A stretch of 64,000 nucleotides of DNA from Pseudomonas sp. MYb60. Lineage in GTDB: Bacteria > Pseudomonadota > Gammaproteobacteria > Pseudomonadales > Pseudomonadaceae. This document shows, piece by piece, positions 1 to 8,291 of this stretch. Position numbers and translations under genes: made by a program. Under the pieces are notes generated by a model. It saw nothing but the letters and a program-made list of their open reading frames with translations, searched no databases and had not been told where the DNA came from. Positions within the stretch are counted from its first letter, which is position 1. Each line of letters begins with the position of its first letter. Location: NCBI RefSeq assembly GCF_002979555.1, contig NZ_PCOZ01000002.1, forward strand, positions 434,001 through 498,000, written 5' to 3'.

Positions 1-356
1 AGTCGCGCCAGCTCAGCCAGTGGCGCGCTCTGTTCGGCCACCAGATGCTCGAGGATAAATGCAGGAAAGCGCTGCCCCAGCCAACGCAGGCTGAAATGAG
101 TGGACGGATAGCGACGTACATAGGCCTGCGACAGTGACGCAAACTCTTCATCCCCAAGCCAGTAGTGGATGGCGCTGAAGTCATGCTGCAAGACCTCCTG
201 CAACCGCGCCCTATAGGCGTTGTGATAAATCGCCAGCCCCGTGCCCACCTCCAACGTCGGCCCGCCCAGCAGGGTCGCGGCGAAGCCATCGCTGAGCGCC
301 AGCGTCTCGGCGGTCACATGCTGTTCAAACGCCAGCTGCCAATCCGTCAGACGCAT
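1..356 (-). CDS. DUF2063 / BufC-HvfC-type protein, partial (3' end outside window)
   Basis: The translation begins MRLTDWQLAFEQH and has the pattern of the DUF2063 family, including a HNAYRARL-like stretch near residue 50. It runs off the left edge after about 118 residues. Members of this family are partners of DUF692 (MNIO) enzymes and are thought to recognise the precursor peptide and hand it to the enzyme. The ATG (complement of 354-356) lies inside the end of the DUF692 gene, giving a 10-base overlap that suggests translational coupling. The family assignment rests on the sequence and on its position third in a peptide-enzyme-partner cassette. The missing C-terminus cannot be judged. Confidence 0.8.
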   Translation of the reverse strand, partial: MRLTDWQLAFEQHVTAETLALSDGFAATLLGGPTLEVGTGLAIYHNAYRARLQEVLQHDFSAIHYWLGDEEFASLSQAYVRRYPSTHFSLRWLGQRFPAFILEHLVAEQSAPLAELAR

Positions 357-1192
357 GACGAACTCCCGGCCAATGCCGCAGCACCCAATTGGCGGGCCTT
401 GCCCAGTTCGGCGAGCAGTTCTTCGAAGGGCGGGAAATGATCGTCACGCTCCAGCAACGTCGACACGGGCCCGACATGTTGCAGCGTCTGCTGATACAGC
501 GCCCACACCGGATCACACACCGGATGGTCATGGGTGTCGACCACGTAGTCGCCGTAGTCCCTATGCCCCGCCAGGTGCAACTGGCGAATGCTATGGGGCG
601 GCAGGTTGCGAATGAACGTCCACGCGTCAAACCCATGGTTGCGTGAGCTGACATACACATTGTTGACGTCCAGCAGTAACTGGCATCCCGACACATGAAC
701 CAGCGCGTTGAGAAATTCCCACTCGGTGAACTCGTCCGCCTTGGCGCGCACATAGCTGGAGACATTTTCCAGCACCAAAGGGCGCTGCAACACGTCCTGC
801 ACTTGGCACACACGAGCAGCTACGTGGTAGAGGCTTTCTTCGGTGTAAGGCAGCGGCAGCAGGTCGTGCAATTGATGGGCGTTGCCACGGCTCCAGCACA
901 GGTGGTCGGAGATCCAGGCCGGCTGAATGCGCGCGGCGAGTTGCTTGAGCTGTTTAAGGTAGTCCATGTCGAGGGCATGGGGCCCGCCGATGGACAAGGA
1001 CACACCGTGCATCACCAGCGGGTATTGCTCGGCAATCGCATCCAGGTAGTACAAGGCTTTGCCGCCCTGCACCAGATAATTTTCGGAGATCACTTCAAAC
1101 CAATCCACGGCAGGTGATTGATCAAGGATCTGCTGGTAGTACTCGTTGCGCAGGCCCAGGCCGTAACCCAGGTTGGGAAGGGAGGTAGCCAT
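347..1192 (-). CDS. DUF692 family MNIO-type multinuclear iron enzyme (BufB/HvfB-like)
   Basis: This 281-residue protein matches the DUF692 TIM-barrel family, whose characterised members use two or three iron ions to modify cysteines in small precursor peptides. Likely metal ligands are visible in order: MHGVSLSIGG near residue 60, ISDHLCWS near 95, ENVSSY near 142, LDVNNVYVSSRNHG near 175 and HLAGHRDYGDYVVDTHDHPV near 205-225. An AGGAGT ribosome-binding site precedes the ATG. It sits 60 bases downstream of the Cys-rich peptide gene and overlaps the DUF2063 gene, the usual order of bufferin/HvfABC operons. The likely role is to modify cysteines of the upstream peptide so that it can bind a metal such as copper. 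The chemistry and metal here are inference. Confidence 0.9.
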   Translation of the reverse strand: MATSLPNLGYGLGLRNEYYQQILDQSPAVDWFEVISENYLVQGGKALYYLDAIAEQYPLVMHGVSLSIGGPHALDMDYLKQLKQLAARIQPAWISDHLCWSRGNAHQLHDLLPLPYTEESLYHVAARVCQVQDVLQRPLVLENVSSYVRAKADEFTEWEFLNALVHVSGCQLLLDVNNVYVSSRNHGFDAWTFIRNLPPHSIRQLHLAGHRDYGDYVVDTHDHPVCDPVWALYQQTLQHVGPVSTLLERDDHFPPFEELLAELGKARQLGAAALAGSSSCV

Positions 1193-1252
1193 CAGACACT
1201 CCTAGGCAAAGTGTCCGCAGCGGCGCCAGGCAGCCGCTGCGGGTGCACTCGT

Positions 1253-1504
1253 TTACTCGCCGACTTTACCGCCGGCGGCGTCGCAGGCAGCCTTGGTCAT
1301 CGACTTGAAGCCGTGGCCCTTGCAGACCGCCTGGCCTTTGCAGGCGTTTTCTGCGGTCTTGCAATCGTTCATGCCTTTGCAGGAAGTCACGCCGTAGCAG
1401 TGAACAGTCGCGTCGGCGGCCTGCACCTGGGTGGCGACACCGGCAAACAGGGAGGCGGCAGCGATCGCCAGGGCAGCACCGGAAACGGCTTTTTTGATGT
1501 TCAT
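1253..1504 (-). CDS. Small Cys-rich exported peptide, bufferin precursor (BufA type)
   Basis: This encodes 83 residues. Residues 1-29 form a clear signal peptide (MNIKK, a hydrophobic stretch, then VQA before the mature start ADATVHCYG). The mature 54 residues carry six cysteines and repeated CKG units ([19 protein letters not shown]), as in periplasmic bufferin-type metallophores. I think it is closer to the BufA2 subgroup than to classic DUF2282, but I am unsure. The ATG at 1502-1504 is chosen because it begins a normal signal peptide; a longer reading frame to 1708 has no such property. The adjacent DUF692 and DUF2063 genes suggest that its cysteines are enzymatically modified. A metal-buffering role is inferred from characterised relatives. 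Confidence 0.87.
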   Translation of the reverse strand: MNIKKAVSGAALAIAAASLFAGVATQVQAADATVHCYGVTSCKGMNDCKTAENACKGQAVCKGHGFKSMTKAACDAAGGKVGE

Positions 1505-1604
1505 TGTTAGAGTCCTTAGAAGATCAGTAGGGTGCCGGTCCGGGCGGATTGCCCGGTCTCGACACACCACTAGAGTGAGACCCTCTCTCGGCGTTACAGC
1601 GTGC

Positions 1605-3497
1605 TCACGATTTTTCTTCAAGCTTGGCAAGCGGCTCGTGAAACCGCAGCAACCGCCCGGCATTGCCCAGCACCAGCAGGGTGCTGAGGTTGTGCAGCAC
1701 CGCTGCAATCATCGCCCCGGCCGCGCCCAGCCAGCCAAATGCGGCAAACACCACGATGGCCAGCGTCCAGCCCAGGCCGATGATCACATTGACCTGCAAG
1801 GTCTGCCGGCACTGGCGACTCAAGCGCACGCAGGTGCCCAGGCGCCGCAGGTCACTGCCAATCAGCACCACGTCCGCCGACGCCAGGGCGATATCCGCCC
1901 CGCCCGCCCCCATCGCCACGCCGACCACTCCGGCCTTGAGCGCCAGCGAATCGTTGATGCCATCGCCCACCACCATCGGGCGGAAGCCGCTGCCGATTTC
2001 ACCCAGCACCCGGTTGAGCTTGTCTTCAGGCAACGCCTGGGCTTGGACATCGCTGATGCCCACGTCCAGCGCCAGGCTGTCGGCGACACTTTGCCGATCG
2101 CCGGTCAGCAGCAGTTGGCGACCCAGGCCCAGGTCACGCAATTCTTGCAGGGCCTGGCGCGCCTCGGGTTTGACACTATCAGCCAGCAGCAACCAGGCGA
2201 GAAATTGCTCGTTCAGCGCCAACCCGGCAATCGGGCCGTCATGGCTCGGCACCGGGGTGGTCGCGATGCCCAGTTGCGCGAACAATTCCGGCCGTCCCAA
2301 CGCGGCTTCACCCTGCGCGGTCCGGGCCACAACGCCCAGGCCCTGACGCTCGCGAATCTCGGTCAACGCCAGCCGTGGTTCCTGCGTCGCCAACCCCGCC
2401 AGCGCACGGCTGACCGGGTGGCTGCTGGCGGCGCCCAGGCTGGCCGCCAGGTTGAGCAGCACTTGCCGGTCCGGCGCCGTGGACTGGATGGCGTGCAAAC
2501 GCAGGGTGCCAAAAGTCAGGGTGCCGGTCTTGTCGACCACCAGCGACGTCAGGTCCGCCAACTCCTCCAGGAACGCCGAGCTGCGAATCAGAATCCCATG
2601 GCGCGCCGCCACGGCGATGCCGGCAATCGCGGTCGCCGGCGCCGACAACACCAACGCACACGGACACGCCGCCACCAGCACGGCCAACATCGCCTGGGCG
2701 TCATGGGTCACAAACCAGGTCACGGCCGCCAGCAACAGCACCAGCACCATATAACTGCCGGCGTAACGCTCCAGCAGCCGCGTGATCGGCGGTTTGGAGC
2801 GCTCGGCGTTCTGCATCAGCGCAATGACTTTACCCAAGGTGGATTCGTTGCCGGTGCGTGTCACTTGCAGGCGCAGCAAGCCATCCAGGTTGATCGCCCC
2901 GCCAAACACCTGCACGCCCGCGCTCGCCTCGAGCGGCACCGATTCGCCGGTGATCGGCGCCGTGTCCAGGCTCGCCTGGCCGGACAGCACCACACCGTCG
3001 GCGGGCACACGGTCGCCGGCGCGCACTTCAACAATGTCCCCGGTGTTCAGCGTGCCGTTGTCCACTTCAATGATGCTGCCGTCCGCCTGCACCCGCCGCG
3101 CATGGCTGCGGGTCAGTTTGCCCAGCGCGTGAATGGCTTCCTGGGAGCCGATCACACTGCGCTCTTCCAGCACATGCCCGAAGATCATGATGATCGGCAG
3201 CAACGCAGCCGTGAGCAGGTCGCCAGTGGCCCAGGCCCCCATCATCGCGAGGGCGATCAACTGGTCGGTAATGCCATGCAGGCTGGGAAATCGCAGGCTG
3301 TACCAGGCCGAGCGCATCACCGGTACCGCCACCAACAGTGATGCAACGCCCAGCAGCAATTGACTGACACCGGTTTGGTCCGGCGCCAGCCAGCGCCATA
3401 CCAGGCCCAGCATCAGCAACCCGAGCGCCAACATGGCCAGGGTCAATTGCCGCGCGGCACTGCGCTGCTCGGCGGACGTCAGCATGGGTGCGCTCAT
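1605..3497 (-). CDS. Heavy-metal P1B-type ATPase without N-terminal metal-binding domain
   Basis: This 630-residue membrane transporter uses ATP to move a soft or transition metal ion out of the cytoplasm. Visible motifs are TGES (about 183-186), the transmembrane CPC ion site (about 278-280), the phosphorylated Asp in DKTGTLT (Asp about 322), a His-Pro pair (about 360) and GDGIND (about 511-516). There is no CXXC heavy-metal domain at the N-terminus. In the last membrane segment the sequence [16 protein letters not shown] has His-Asn where zinc/cadmium exporters carry an Asp, so metal specificity cannot be assigned. The start overlaps the end of the upstream SPFH gene by four bases, which implies one operon. 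The nearby bufferin cassette fits metal stress. Confidence 0.92.
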   Translation of the reverse strand: MSAPMLTSAEQRSAARQLTLAMLALGLLMLGLVWRWLAPDQTGVSQLLLGVASLLVAVPVMRSAWYSLRFPSLHGITDQLIALAMMGAWATGDLLTAALLPIIMIFGHVLEERSVIGSQEAIHALGKLTRSHARRVQADGSIIEVDNGTLNTGDIVEVRAGDRVPADGVVLSGQASLDTAPITGESVPLEASAGVQVFGGAINLDGLLRLQVTRTGNESTLGKVIALMQNAERSKPPITRLLERYAGSYMVLVLLLAAVTWFVTHDAQAMLAVLVAACPCALVLSAPATAIAGIAVAARHGILIRSSAFLEELADLTSLVVDKTGTLTFGTLRLHAIQSTAPDRQVLLNLAASLGAASSHPVSRALAGLATQEPRLALTEIRERQGLGVVARTAQGEAALGRPELFAQLGIATTPVPSHDGPIAGLALNEQFLAWLLLADSVKPEARQALQELRDLGLGRQLLLTGDRQSVADSLALDVGISDVQAQALPEDKLNRVLGEIGSGFRPMVVGDGINDSLALKAGVVGVAMGAGGADIALASADVVLIGSDLRRLGTCVRLSRQCRQTLQVNVIIGLGWTLAIVVFAAFGWLGAAGAMIAAVLHNLSTLLVLGNAGRLLRFHEPLAKLEEKS

Positions 3498-4519
3498 TGT
3501 TCGGCTCCCTGGATGATCAAGCGGGAGTCGTCTTTCGGATCGACCGTGGTCACAGCGCCAGCCTGACCGAGGATCTTCGGCAAGCGTTCGCGGTACAGGC
3601 GCAGCAGCAAGCCCGGGTCTTTCACCTGGGCCAGGCTGGCGACAGTCGCGGTTTGCGCCTGGGCATGGGCAAGGCGTTCGCTGGCCTGGGCGTGAGCCAC
3701 CTGAACCAGGCGGTCTGCCTGCTGGTTGGCAGTCTGGGTGAGTTTTTCTGCGTCGGTGCGGGCGTTGGCCACGGCTTTGTCGGCTTGCTGGCTGGCGGTG
3801 AGCACTGCGTTGAAGGCGTTGACTGCCGGGCCTGGCAGGCTCGACTGCACATCCACGCGGGTGACTTCGATGCCCAGGCCCAGGCCGCTGGCGGTCAGCG
3901 CTGCGAGGCGTTGGTTGATGCCTTGCACCAGGTCGCCGCGCAGCCGTTCGCGACGTTCGGCGGCGCCATTGTCGGTGCCGATCAGTTCGGGGCGCGCCAC
4001 CAGAATGGTGTCCAGATCCCGCGCCGCCGTCAGTGCCACAGCGCTGCGCGTCACCAGCCGATCCAGCGCCGGCACTACATGGGTGCCCTGCAACACGAAT
4101 GCATAGGGCTCGGTGACTTTATAGAACACCCGCACATCCAGTTGCACCACACCGGCGTCGCCGGTCAGCAGGTAACCGGAGCCGGCCAGTGCATCGCTGA
4201 GCGGCGTGGCAAAACTGGCCACGCGGTCGGCCTGGATCGCCGCGTCGGAGCGCAGCAGGTTTTCCACCCGGCGCTCGATCACGCGGTCGGCCGCCGGCAA
4301 CAGCACCACTTGCTCGAACGGCTGCGGCCAAGCCAGCAACAGCCCGGCATTCTGGACACGGTCCAGCGCGCCGAAGTGCAAAACCACGGCGCGGTTCTGC
4401 GGGTCGATCTGGCGCACATTGGAGAACGCCCAGGCCAACGCGGCCAGGACGGTCACCCCGTACAGCGCCAGGAACGTCAGGCGCCCGGCCTGAATCCACG
4501 GGCTGTCTCGCTCGCTCAT
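3494..4519 (-). CDS. SPFH/band 7 membrane protein, HflK/HflC-like (third of three)
   Basis: This 341-residue protein has one N-terminal membrane segment (about residues 14-33), then an SPFH domain and an Ala/Gln-rich helical region (about 230-300, repeats such as ASQQADKAVANARTDAEKL) typical of the coiled coil that builds SPFH cages. HflK and HflC proteins oligomerise in the inner membrane and modulate the protease FtsH. This protein belongs to a separate locus from the canonical hflKC pair, which normally lies beside hfq and hflX. It overlaps by four bases both the gene before it and the ATPase gene after it, so the proteins are probably made together. The specific role with the ATPase is unknown. 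Confidence 0.85.
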   Translation of the reverse strand: MSERDSPWIQAGRLTFLALYGVTVLAALAWAFSNVRQIDPQNRAVVLHFGALDRVQNAGLLLAWPQPFEQVVLLPAADRVIERRVENLLRSDAAIQADRVASFATPLSDALAGSGYLLTGDAGVVQLDVRVFYKVTEPYAFVLQGTHVVPALDRLVTRSAVALTAARDLDTILVARPELIGTDNGAAERRERLRGDLVQGINQRLAALTASGLGLGIEVTRVDVQSSLPGPAVNAFNAVLTASQQADKAVANARTDAEKLTQTANQQADRLVQVAHAQASERLAHAQAQTATVASLAQVKDPGLLLRLYRERLPKILGQAGAVTTVDPKDDSRLIIQGAEQ

Positions 4520-5508
4520 GGCTGGACGTCCTTCGGCCCGTCCACCAGCGCGCGGAACGGCGCGGCGTCAGTGCGCAGGATAATCTTGGTGCCCGGCGTC
4601 ACCACGGTGCCCAGGGTGTCCAGTGAACGCAGCAGGTTATACAACTGGGGATTGCCAGCGTAGGCGCGCCCATAAATCTGCGCGGCTTCTACCCGCGATT
4701 GGGCTTCGATGTCGGCGGCTTTGACCGTGGCATCGGCCTGCACGATCCGCGCATCTCGCTCGGCAGCGGAACGGATCTGCGCCGCTTCGCGCTTGCCCAC
4801 GGCGGTGCGTTCAGTGGCGATGGTTTCGCGCTCGGCGCGCATGCGATCAACGGTGGCGGTGAGGGTCACCGATGGCAGGGTCAGCCGTTCGATGCCGACT
4901 TGCGCCACGCGCACGCCGTAGGTGGTCAGCAATTGTTGATCAATCTGCTGGCGCAGCTGCGCCTCGAAATCGGCAATGCGCACCTGGCTGGCCTCGGTGT
5001 TGATCAGGCTGGACAGGTCGAAACTGGCCGCCGTGGTTTCCAGCGCCGAGCCAACGAACGTTCGAATCTGCCGCGCGGCTTCATCCGGCTGGTTCTGCAC
5101 CGCGCGCATGAAGCGCTGCACATTGTCGGCGTCGCCCTGCACCTGCCACGCCACGTAAGCCTGCACAATGATGCGCAGGCCATCGCGGGTGCCCACGTCC
5201 TGCAAGCCACTGGAGGTCGTGCGCAGGCGCAAGTCCACCGGAATCGCCGCTTCGAATGGCGCCGGCCAGCGCCAGCGCAGGCCCGGTTCGAGCAACACCC
5301 GCGCCGGGTTACCGAAGCGAGTAATCACCGTGGCCTCGCCGGAACGCACCTGCACCAGGCTTGCCGCCGCCACCGCAAACAGCACCAGCAACAGTGCCCA
5401 GGCCATGCGCCGCCACGGGAACGGGCCGGCGGCGGGTGCGTCACCGTGATGATGATGGTGGTGGTGATGGCCGTGATGATGACCGTGATCGTGGGAATGA
5501 GCGCTCAA
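4516..5508 (-). CDS. SPFH/band 7 protein with 14-histidine N-terminal tail, HflC-like
   Basis: This 330-residue protein starts with a histidine-rich tail (14 His between residues 4 and 21), followed by a membrane segment at about 33-53 and an SPFH domain. The domain carries GEATVITRFGNP near 57-68 and a helical Ala/Glu/Arg region around 215-275. The C-terminus (SLDTLGTVVTPGTKIILRTDAAPFRALVDGP, split here for description into a TLGTVV element and a FRALVDGP end) resembles HflC. By HflC topology the His tail would face the cytoplasm, where it could bind metal ions. It overlaps the next SPFH gene by four bases and follows the large SPFH gene after 12 bases. Metal binding is inferred from composition and from the P-type ATPase in the operon. 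Confidence 0.86.
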   Translation of the reverse strand: MSAHSHDHGHHHGHHHHHHHHGDAPAAGPFPWRRMAWALLLVLFAVAAASLVQVRSGEATVITRFGNPARVLLEPGLRWRWPAPFEAAIPVDLRLRTTSSGLQDVGTRDGLRIIVQAYVAWQVQGDADNVQRFMRAVQNQPDEAARQIRTFVGSALETTAASFDLSSLINTEASQVRIADFEAQLRQQIDQQLLTTYGVRVAQVGIERLTLPSVTLTATVDRMRAERETIATERTAVGKREAAQIRSAAERDARIVQADATVKAADIEAQSRVEAAQIYGRAYAGNPQLYNLLRSLDTLGTVVTPGTKIILRTDAAPFRALVDGPKDVQP

Positions 5509-5520
5509 CAGACAGACTCC

Positions 5521-7440
5521 TTATTGAACGGCTTTACGCGGCACGGGGGGGTCGGCCGGCAAGGTAAAAGAACGCAGATCGATCGTCGGTGCGCCGTCGG
5601 CGCCCAGGCGGTGATCCAGAATCAGCAATTTGGCATGCGCCAGGCCTTGGGCCAGTTGGCCGAGGTACTGCTCCAGCACGAACGCCTTGCCGGCCGTGGC
5701 GTAGGCCTTTTGTTCGGCGGCAAACCGCAGGTCGGCCGCCTGGGCACCGGCGCTCACTTCGCGGGCGGTGGCGGTGGCCTGGTCGCGGGCCATGCTGGCT
5801 TGCAGCAGCGCGTGGTTGGTCTGTTCGCTGGCGGCGCCGCGTTCGCGGGCGATTAGCGCCTGGGCGCCAATCTGCGCCGCTTGTACGCCGTGATAGGCAT
5901 TGGCAGCGCCGGCGGGTGGGTGGATGGCCTCCACCACGGTGGCGAGAATTTCCACGCCGCTGTCGAGGGCGTGCAGGTCGGCTTGCACGGCGCGGCCGAT
6001 TTCGTCGGCAAGGCGCGTGCGTTGTTCCCCGAGCAATTCATCAAGGGTGCGCGAGGCAAAATCGTGGACCAGAATGCGGCTGGCGGTGCTGCGGATCAGG
6101 GTCGGCACGTCCGCGCTGTGGTAGGTGGCCGCCAGCGCGGCCTGGTCGGTGAGGCCGATACGGTAGACGAAGCGCACGTCCATGTTGACGATCTGGAAGC
6201 TCTGCTTGTCGCCGCTGCTGCTGGCGATGACCTGGGATTTGTCATTCACATGGCTGGCGTCCCACAAGCGGTTGGCCACCAACGGCGGCGGGCCTTCGGC
6301 GGGCGCCAGCTCCGGGGCGGCGGCGTCGCTGACGCTGGTGGCCAGTTCATGTACCACGCCATTTTCCACCCGGATGACACGGCCCAGCGGCCACGGCAGC
6401 CCGACGTGCAGGCCGGGGCCGAAGACGTCGACAGGCTTGCCAAAACGCTCGTAGATCCCACGACCTTGCAGGGCCACTTCGTGCACGCCGGTCAGCGCCC
6501 AACCGACCGCCAGCACCACCAGCAGCACCGGCAAGAATGCCCGGCGCATGTAGGTAAACGCCCAGATCTGGCGCAGGTCGATGCCAAAGCGGTTGTGCAA
6601 TTCATGCTGCAAGGCGAGCAGCGGTTGAGGCGGCCAGCGCAGCAGCCCGGCGATAAAGCTCTGCGCCATCAGGCGCGGTTCGACGCGTGGCTGGCGCGGG
6701 CTGAACAGCGACAGCACGGCCCTCAACAGAAATTCCACTGCGACCAGTGCGGGCAGCAGGCCGATCAATACCGCGAGCCTTAACGGCCAGACCGATTCGG
6801 GGTCGGCAAACAGCAGGCAGATCGCGCTGAGCACCAGGCTGATAATCGCCACCCGGCTCAAGGGTGCGAGCTGCAACGCTTCCGGCCATTGTGCGGCGGT
6901 TTCCTGAGCCAGGCGACGTTCGAACACCAGCAAACCAAACGCCAAGGCCAACGCCAAAGCGGCGCCGATACTGGCCGACTGACCCACCGGTGCGGCAGGC
7001 AGGGCCAGGTTCCAGAACTCGACAATGCTGACCAGCGCCAGCAACGACCAACCGCCAAGCCACATTACTGGCGCGCCGATTTGCTGGCCCAGACGCTCGA
7101 CCACGCGCGCGTACCGACCCGTGTCTTCAACCGGCGTTTCAACCGCCGGTGCTTCCAGCGCCTGGGCACGCCAATCCGCCACCCACCAGGCCGATTGCAA
7201 TCCGGCCACCAGCAACATCAAGGCGCAGGCGCAGTTGATCAGCACCACCGGCCAGATCGACAGCGGCGCAAACAGTGCGACGAACAATGCCAGCACCCAG
7301 CCGCACACGGCCAGGGACGTCAGGCTGATACCGGCCAGTCGCAATCGACGGGCATGAAACTGCCCTTGTTGAAAACGCGGCAGGCCTTGCACCGAAGCGC
7401 CGTCAGCTTCCAGATCCACTTGCATCCCCAACACGCCCAT
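5521..7440 (-). CDS. Large SPFH/HflK-like protein with extra multi-span N-terminal membrane domain
   Basis: This 639-residue protein is about 200 residues longer than ordinary HflK. The first 270 residues hold several hydrophobic segments (roughly 40-70, 72-100, 120-175, 190-240), so the N-terminal half is a polytopic membrane domain. A further segment near 310-328 is followed by an HflK-like SPFH domain (RGIYERFGKPVDVFGPG near 338-354) and a helical Ala-rich region around 560-610. It is the first gene of the run SPFH-SPFH-SPFH-P-type ATPase on this strand, with only 12 bases to the next gene. The promoter should lie in 7441-7660. The N-terminal domain resembles nothing I recognise. Confidence 0.82.
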   Translation of the reverse strand: MGVLGMQVDLEADGASVQGLPRFQQGQFHARRLRLAGISLTSLAVCGWVLALFVALFAPLSIWPVVLINCACALMLLVAGLQSAWWVADWRAQALEAPAVETPVEDTGRYARVVERLGQQIGAPVMWLGGWSLLALVSIVEFWNLALPAAPVGQSASIGAALALALAFGLLVFERRLAQETAAQWPEALQLAPLSRVAIISLVLSAICLLFADPESVWPLRLAVLIGLLPALVAVEFLLRAVLSLFSPRQPRVEPRLMAQSFIAGLLRWPPQPLLALQHELHNRFGIDLRQIWAFTYMRRAFLPVLLVVLAVGWALTGVHEVALQGRGIYERFGKPVDVFGPGLHVGLPWPLGRVIRVENGVVHELATSVSDAAAPELAPAEGPPPLVANRLWDASHVNDKSQVIASSSGDKQSFQIVNMDVRFVYRIGLTDQAALAATYHSADVPTLIRSTASRILVHDFASRTLDELLGEQRTRLADEIGRAVQADLHALDSGVEILATVVEAIHPPAGAANAYHGVQAAQIGAQALIARERGAASEQTNHALLQASMARDQATATAREVSAGAQAADLRFAAEQKAYATAGKAFVLEQYLGQLAQGLAHAKLLILDHRLGADGAPTIDLRSFTLPADPPVPRKAVQ

Positions 7441-7660
7441 TCACTCACAATTGGTTACGATATAACACGCCGCGTGAAATTTTTGTCCGATAACCGCTGC
7501 TTTCATTCCACCCACACCCGCTCCCACTTCTTCTGCTCGTTGTCCTCGCGAGCGTGACCAACACCCCATAAACACGCACCATCACTGGTGCATACCCCGA
7601 ATAATCGGCACACTCCCAACCAGTTTTTCGCGGGTCCACGGACAAGGAAGCGTTACCCCC
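7441..7660. promoter_or_regulatory. Divergent intergenic region between SPFH/ATPase operon and Ynb-like lipid operon
   Basis: These 220 bases separate the starts of two operons read in opposite directions, so promoters for both must lie here. The stretch is lower in GC than its flanks near 7441-7475. I saw no binding site I could name with confidence, and no convincing small gene. Confidence 0.5.
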
Positions 7661-8281
7661 ATGATTTCGATCTATCAGCTCAAGCCGCGCTTTCAAAACC
7701 TGCTGCGTCCTCTCGTGCAGCGCCTCTATGACAACGGCACCACCGCCAATCAGATCACCGTGCTTGCCGGCGGGGTTTCGCTGTTGGTGGGCCTGCTGAT
7801 CGCCAGCTTTGCCCAGCACCTGTGGCTGTTCGCACTGATCCCGCTGTGGATGATCCTGCGCATGGCCCTCAACGCCATCGACGGCATGCTCGCCCGGGAA
7901 TTCGGCCAGCAATCGCGCTTGGGCGCGTACCTCAATGAGCTGTGCGACGTGATCGCCGACAGTGCGCTGATCCTGCCCTTCGCGCTCATCCCTGGCGTAA
8001 GCCTGGCGCCGGTGCTGCTGGTGACATTGCTGGCGGTGTTCAGTGAATACGCCGGGGTGCTGGGGCCGATGGTGGGCGCATCGCGCCGTTATGACGGGCC
8101 GATGGGTAAGAGCGATCGCGCGTTCGTGCTTGGCGTGCTGGCCACCGGCGTGGCGCTGGGCTGGCTCGGCGCCGGCTGGGTGGAGGGCGTGATGTGGCTG
8201 GTCGCCGCCCTGCTCGCCTATACCCTGGTCAACCGGGTGCGCCAAGGCCTCAAAGAAGCACACATTTCCCCTTCTGCATAA
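7661..8281 (+). CDS. CDP-alcohol phosphatidyltransferase family protein, YnbA-like
   Basis: This 206-residue integral membrane protein has about six hydrophobic segments. The family transfers an alcohol or lipid headgroup to CDP-activated lipid using a motif with four aspartates. Here the motif is NAIDGMLAR, then RLGAYLNELCD, spanning about residues 71-100. The spacing is perfect, but the first and third aspartates are both asparagine. Gene order (transferase, hydrolase-methyltransferase, PAP2-phosphatase, CdsA-like) matches E. coli ynbABCD, so I call it YnbA-like. It starts the operon, with ten bases to the next gene. Its substrate is unknown, and the Asn changes make a standard phosphatidyl transfer uncertain. 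Confidence 0.88.
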   Translation: MISIYQLKPRFQNLLRPLVQRLYDNGTTANQITVLAGGVSLLVGLLIASFAQHLWLFALIPLWMILRMALNAIDGMLAREFGQQSRLGAYLNELCDVIADSALILPFALIPGVSLAPVLLVTLLAVFSEYAGVLGPMVGASRRYDGPMGKSDRAFVLGVLATGVALGWLGAGWVEGVMWLVAALLAYTLVNRVRQGLKEAHISPSA

Positions 8282-8291
8282 GGATTTTGCG

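Noticed and set aside
1531..1560. Hairpin CCGGGC/GCCCGG between the ATPase and bufferin genes
   Set aside because: The stem is only six bases with no U-run, so it is not supported as a terminator. I left read-through open.
1431..3341. Long plus-strand reading frame of 636 codons
   Set aside because: It lies opposite the P-type ATPase. Its translation is rich in Gln, His and Arg with no domain, the usual shadow of a high-GC gene.
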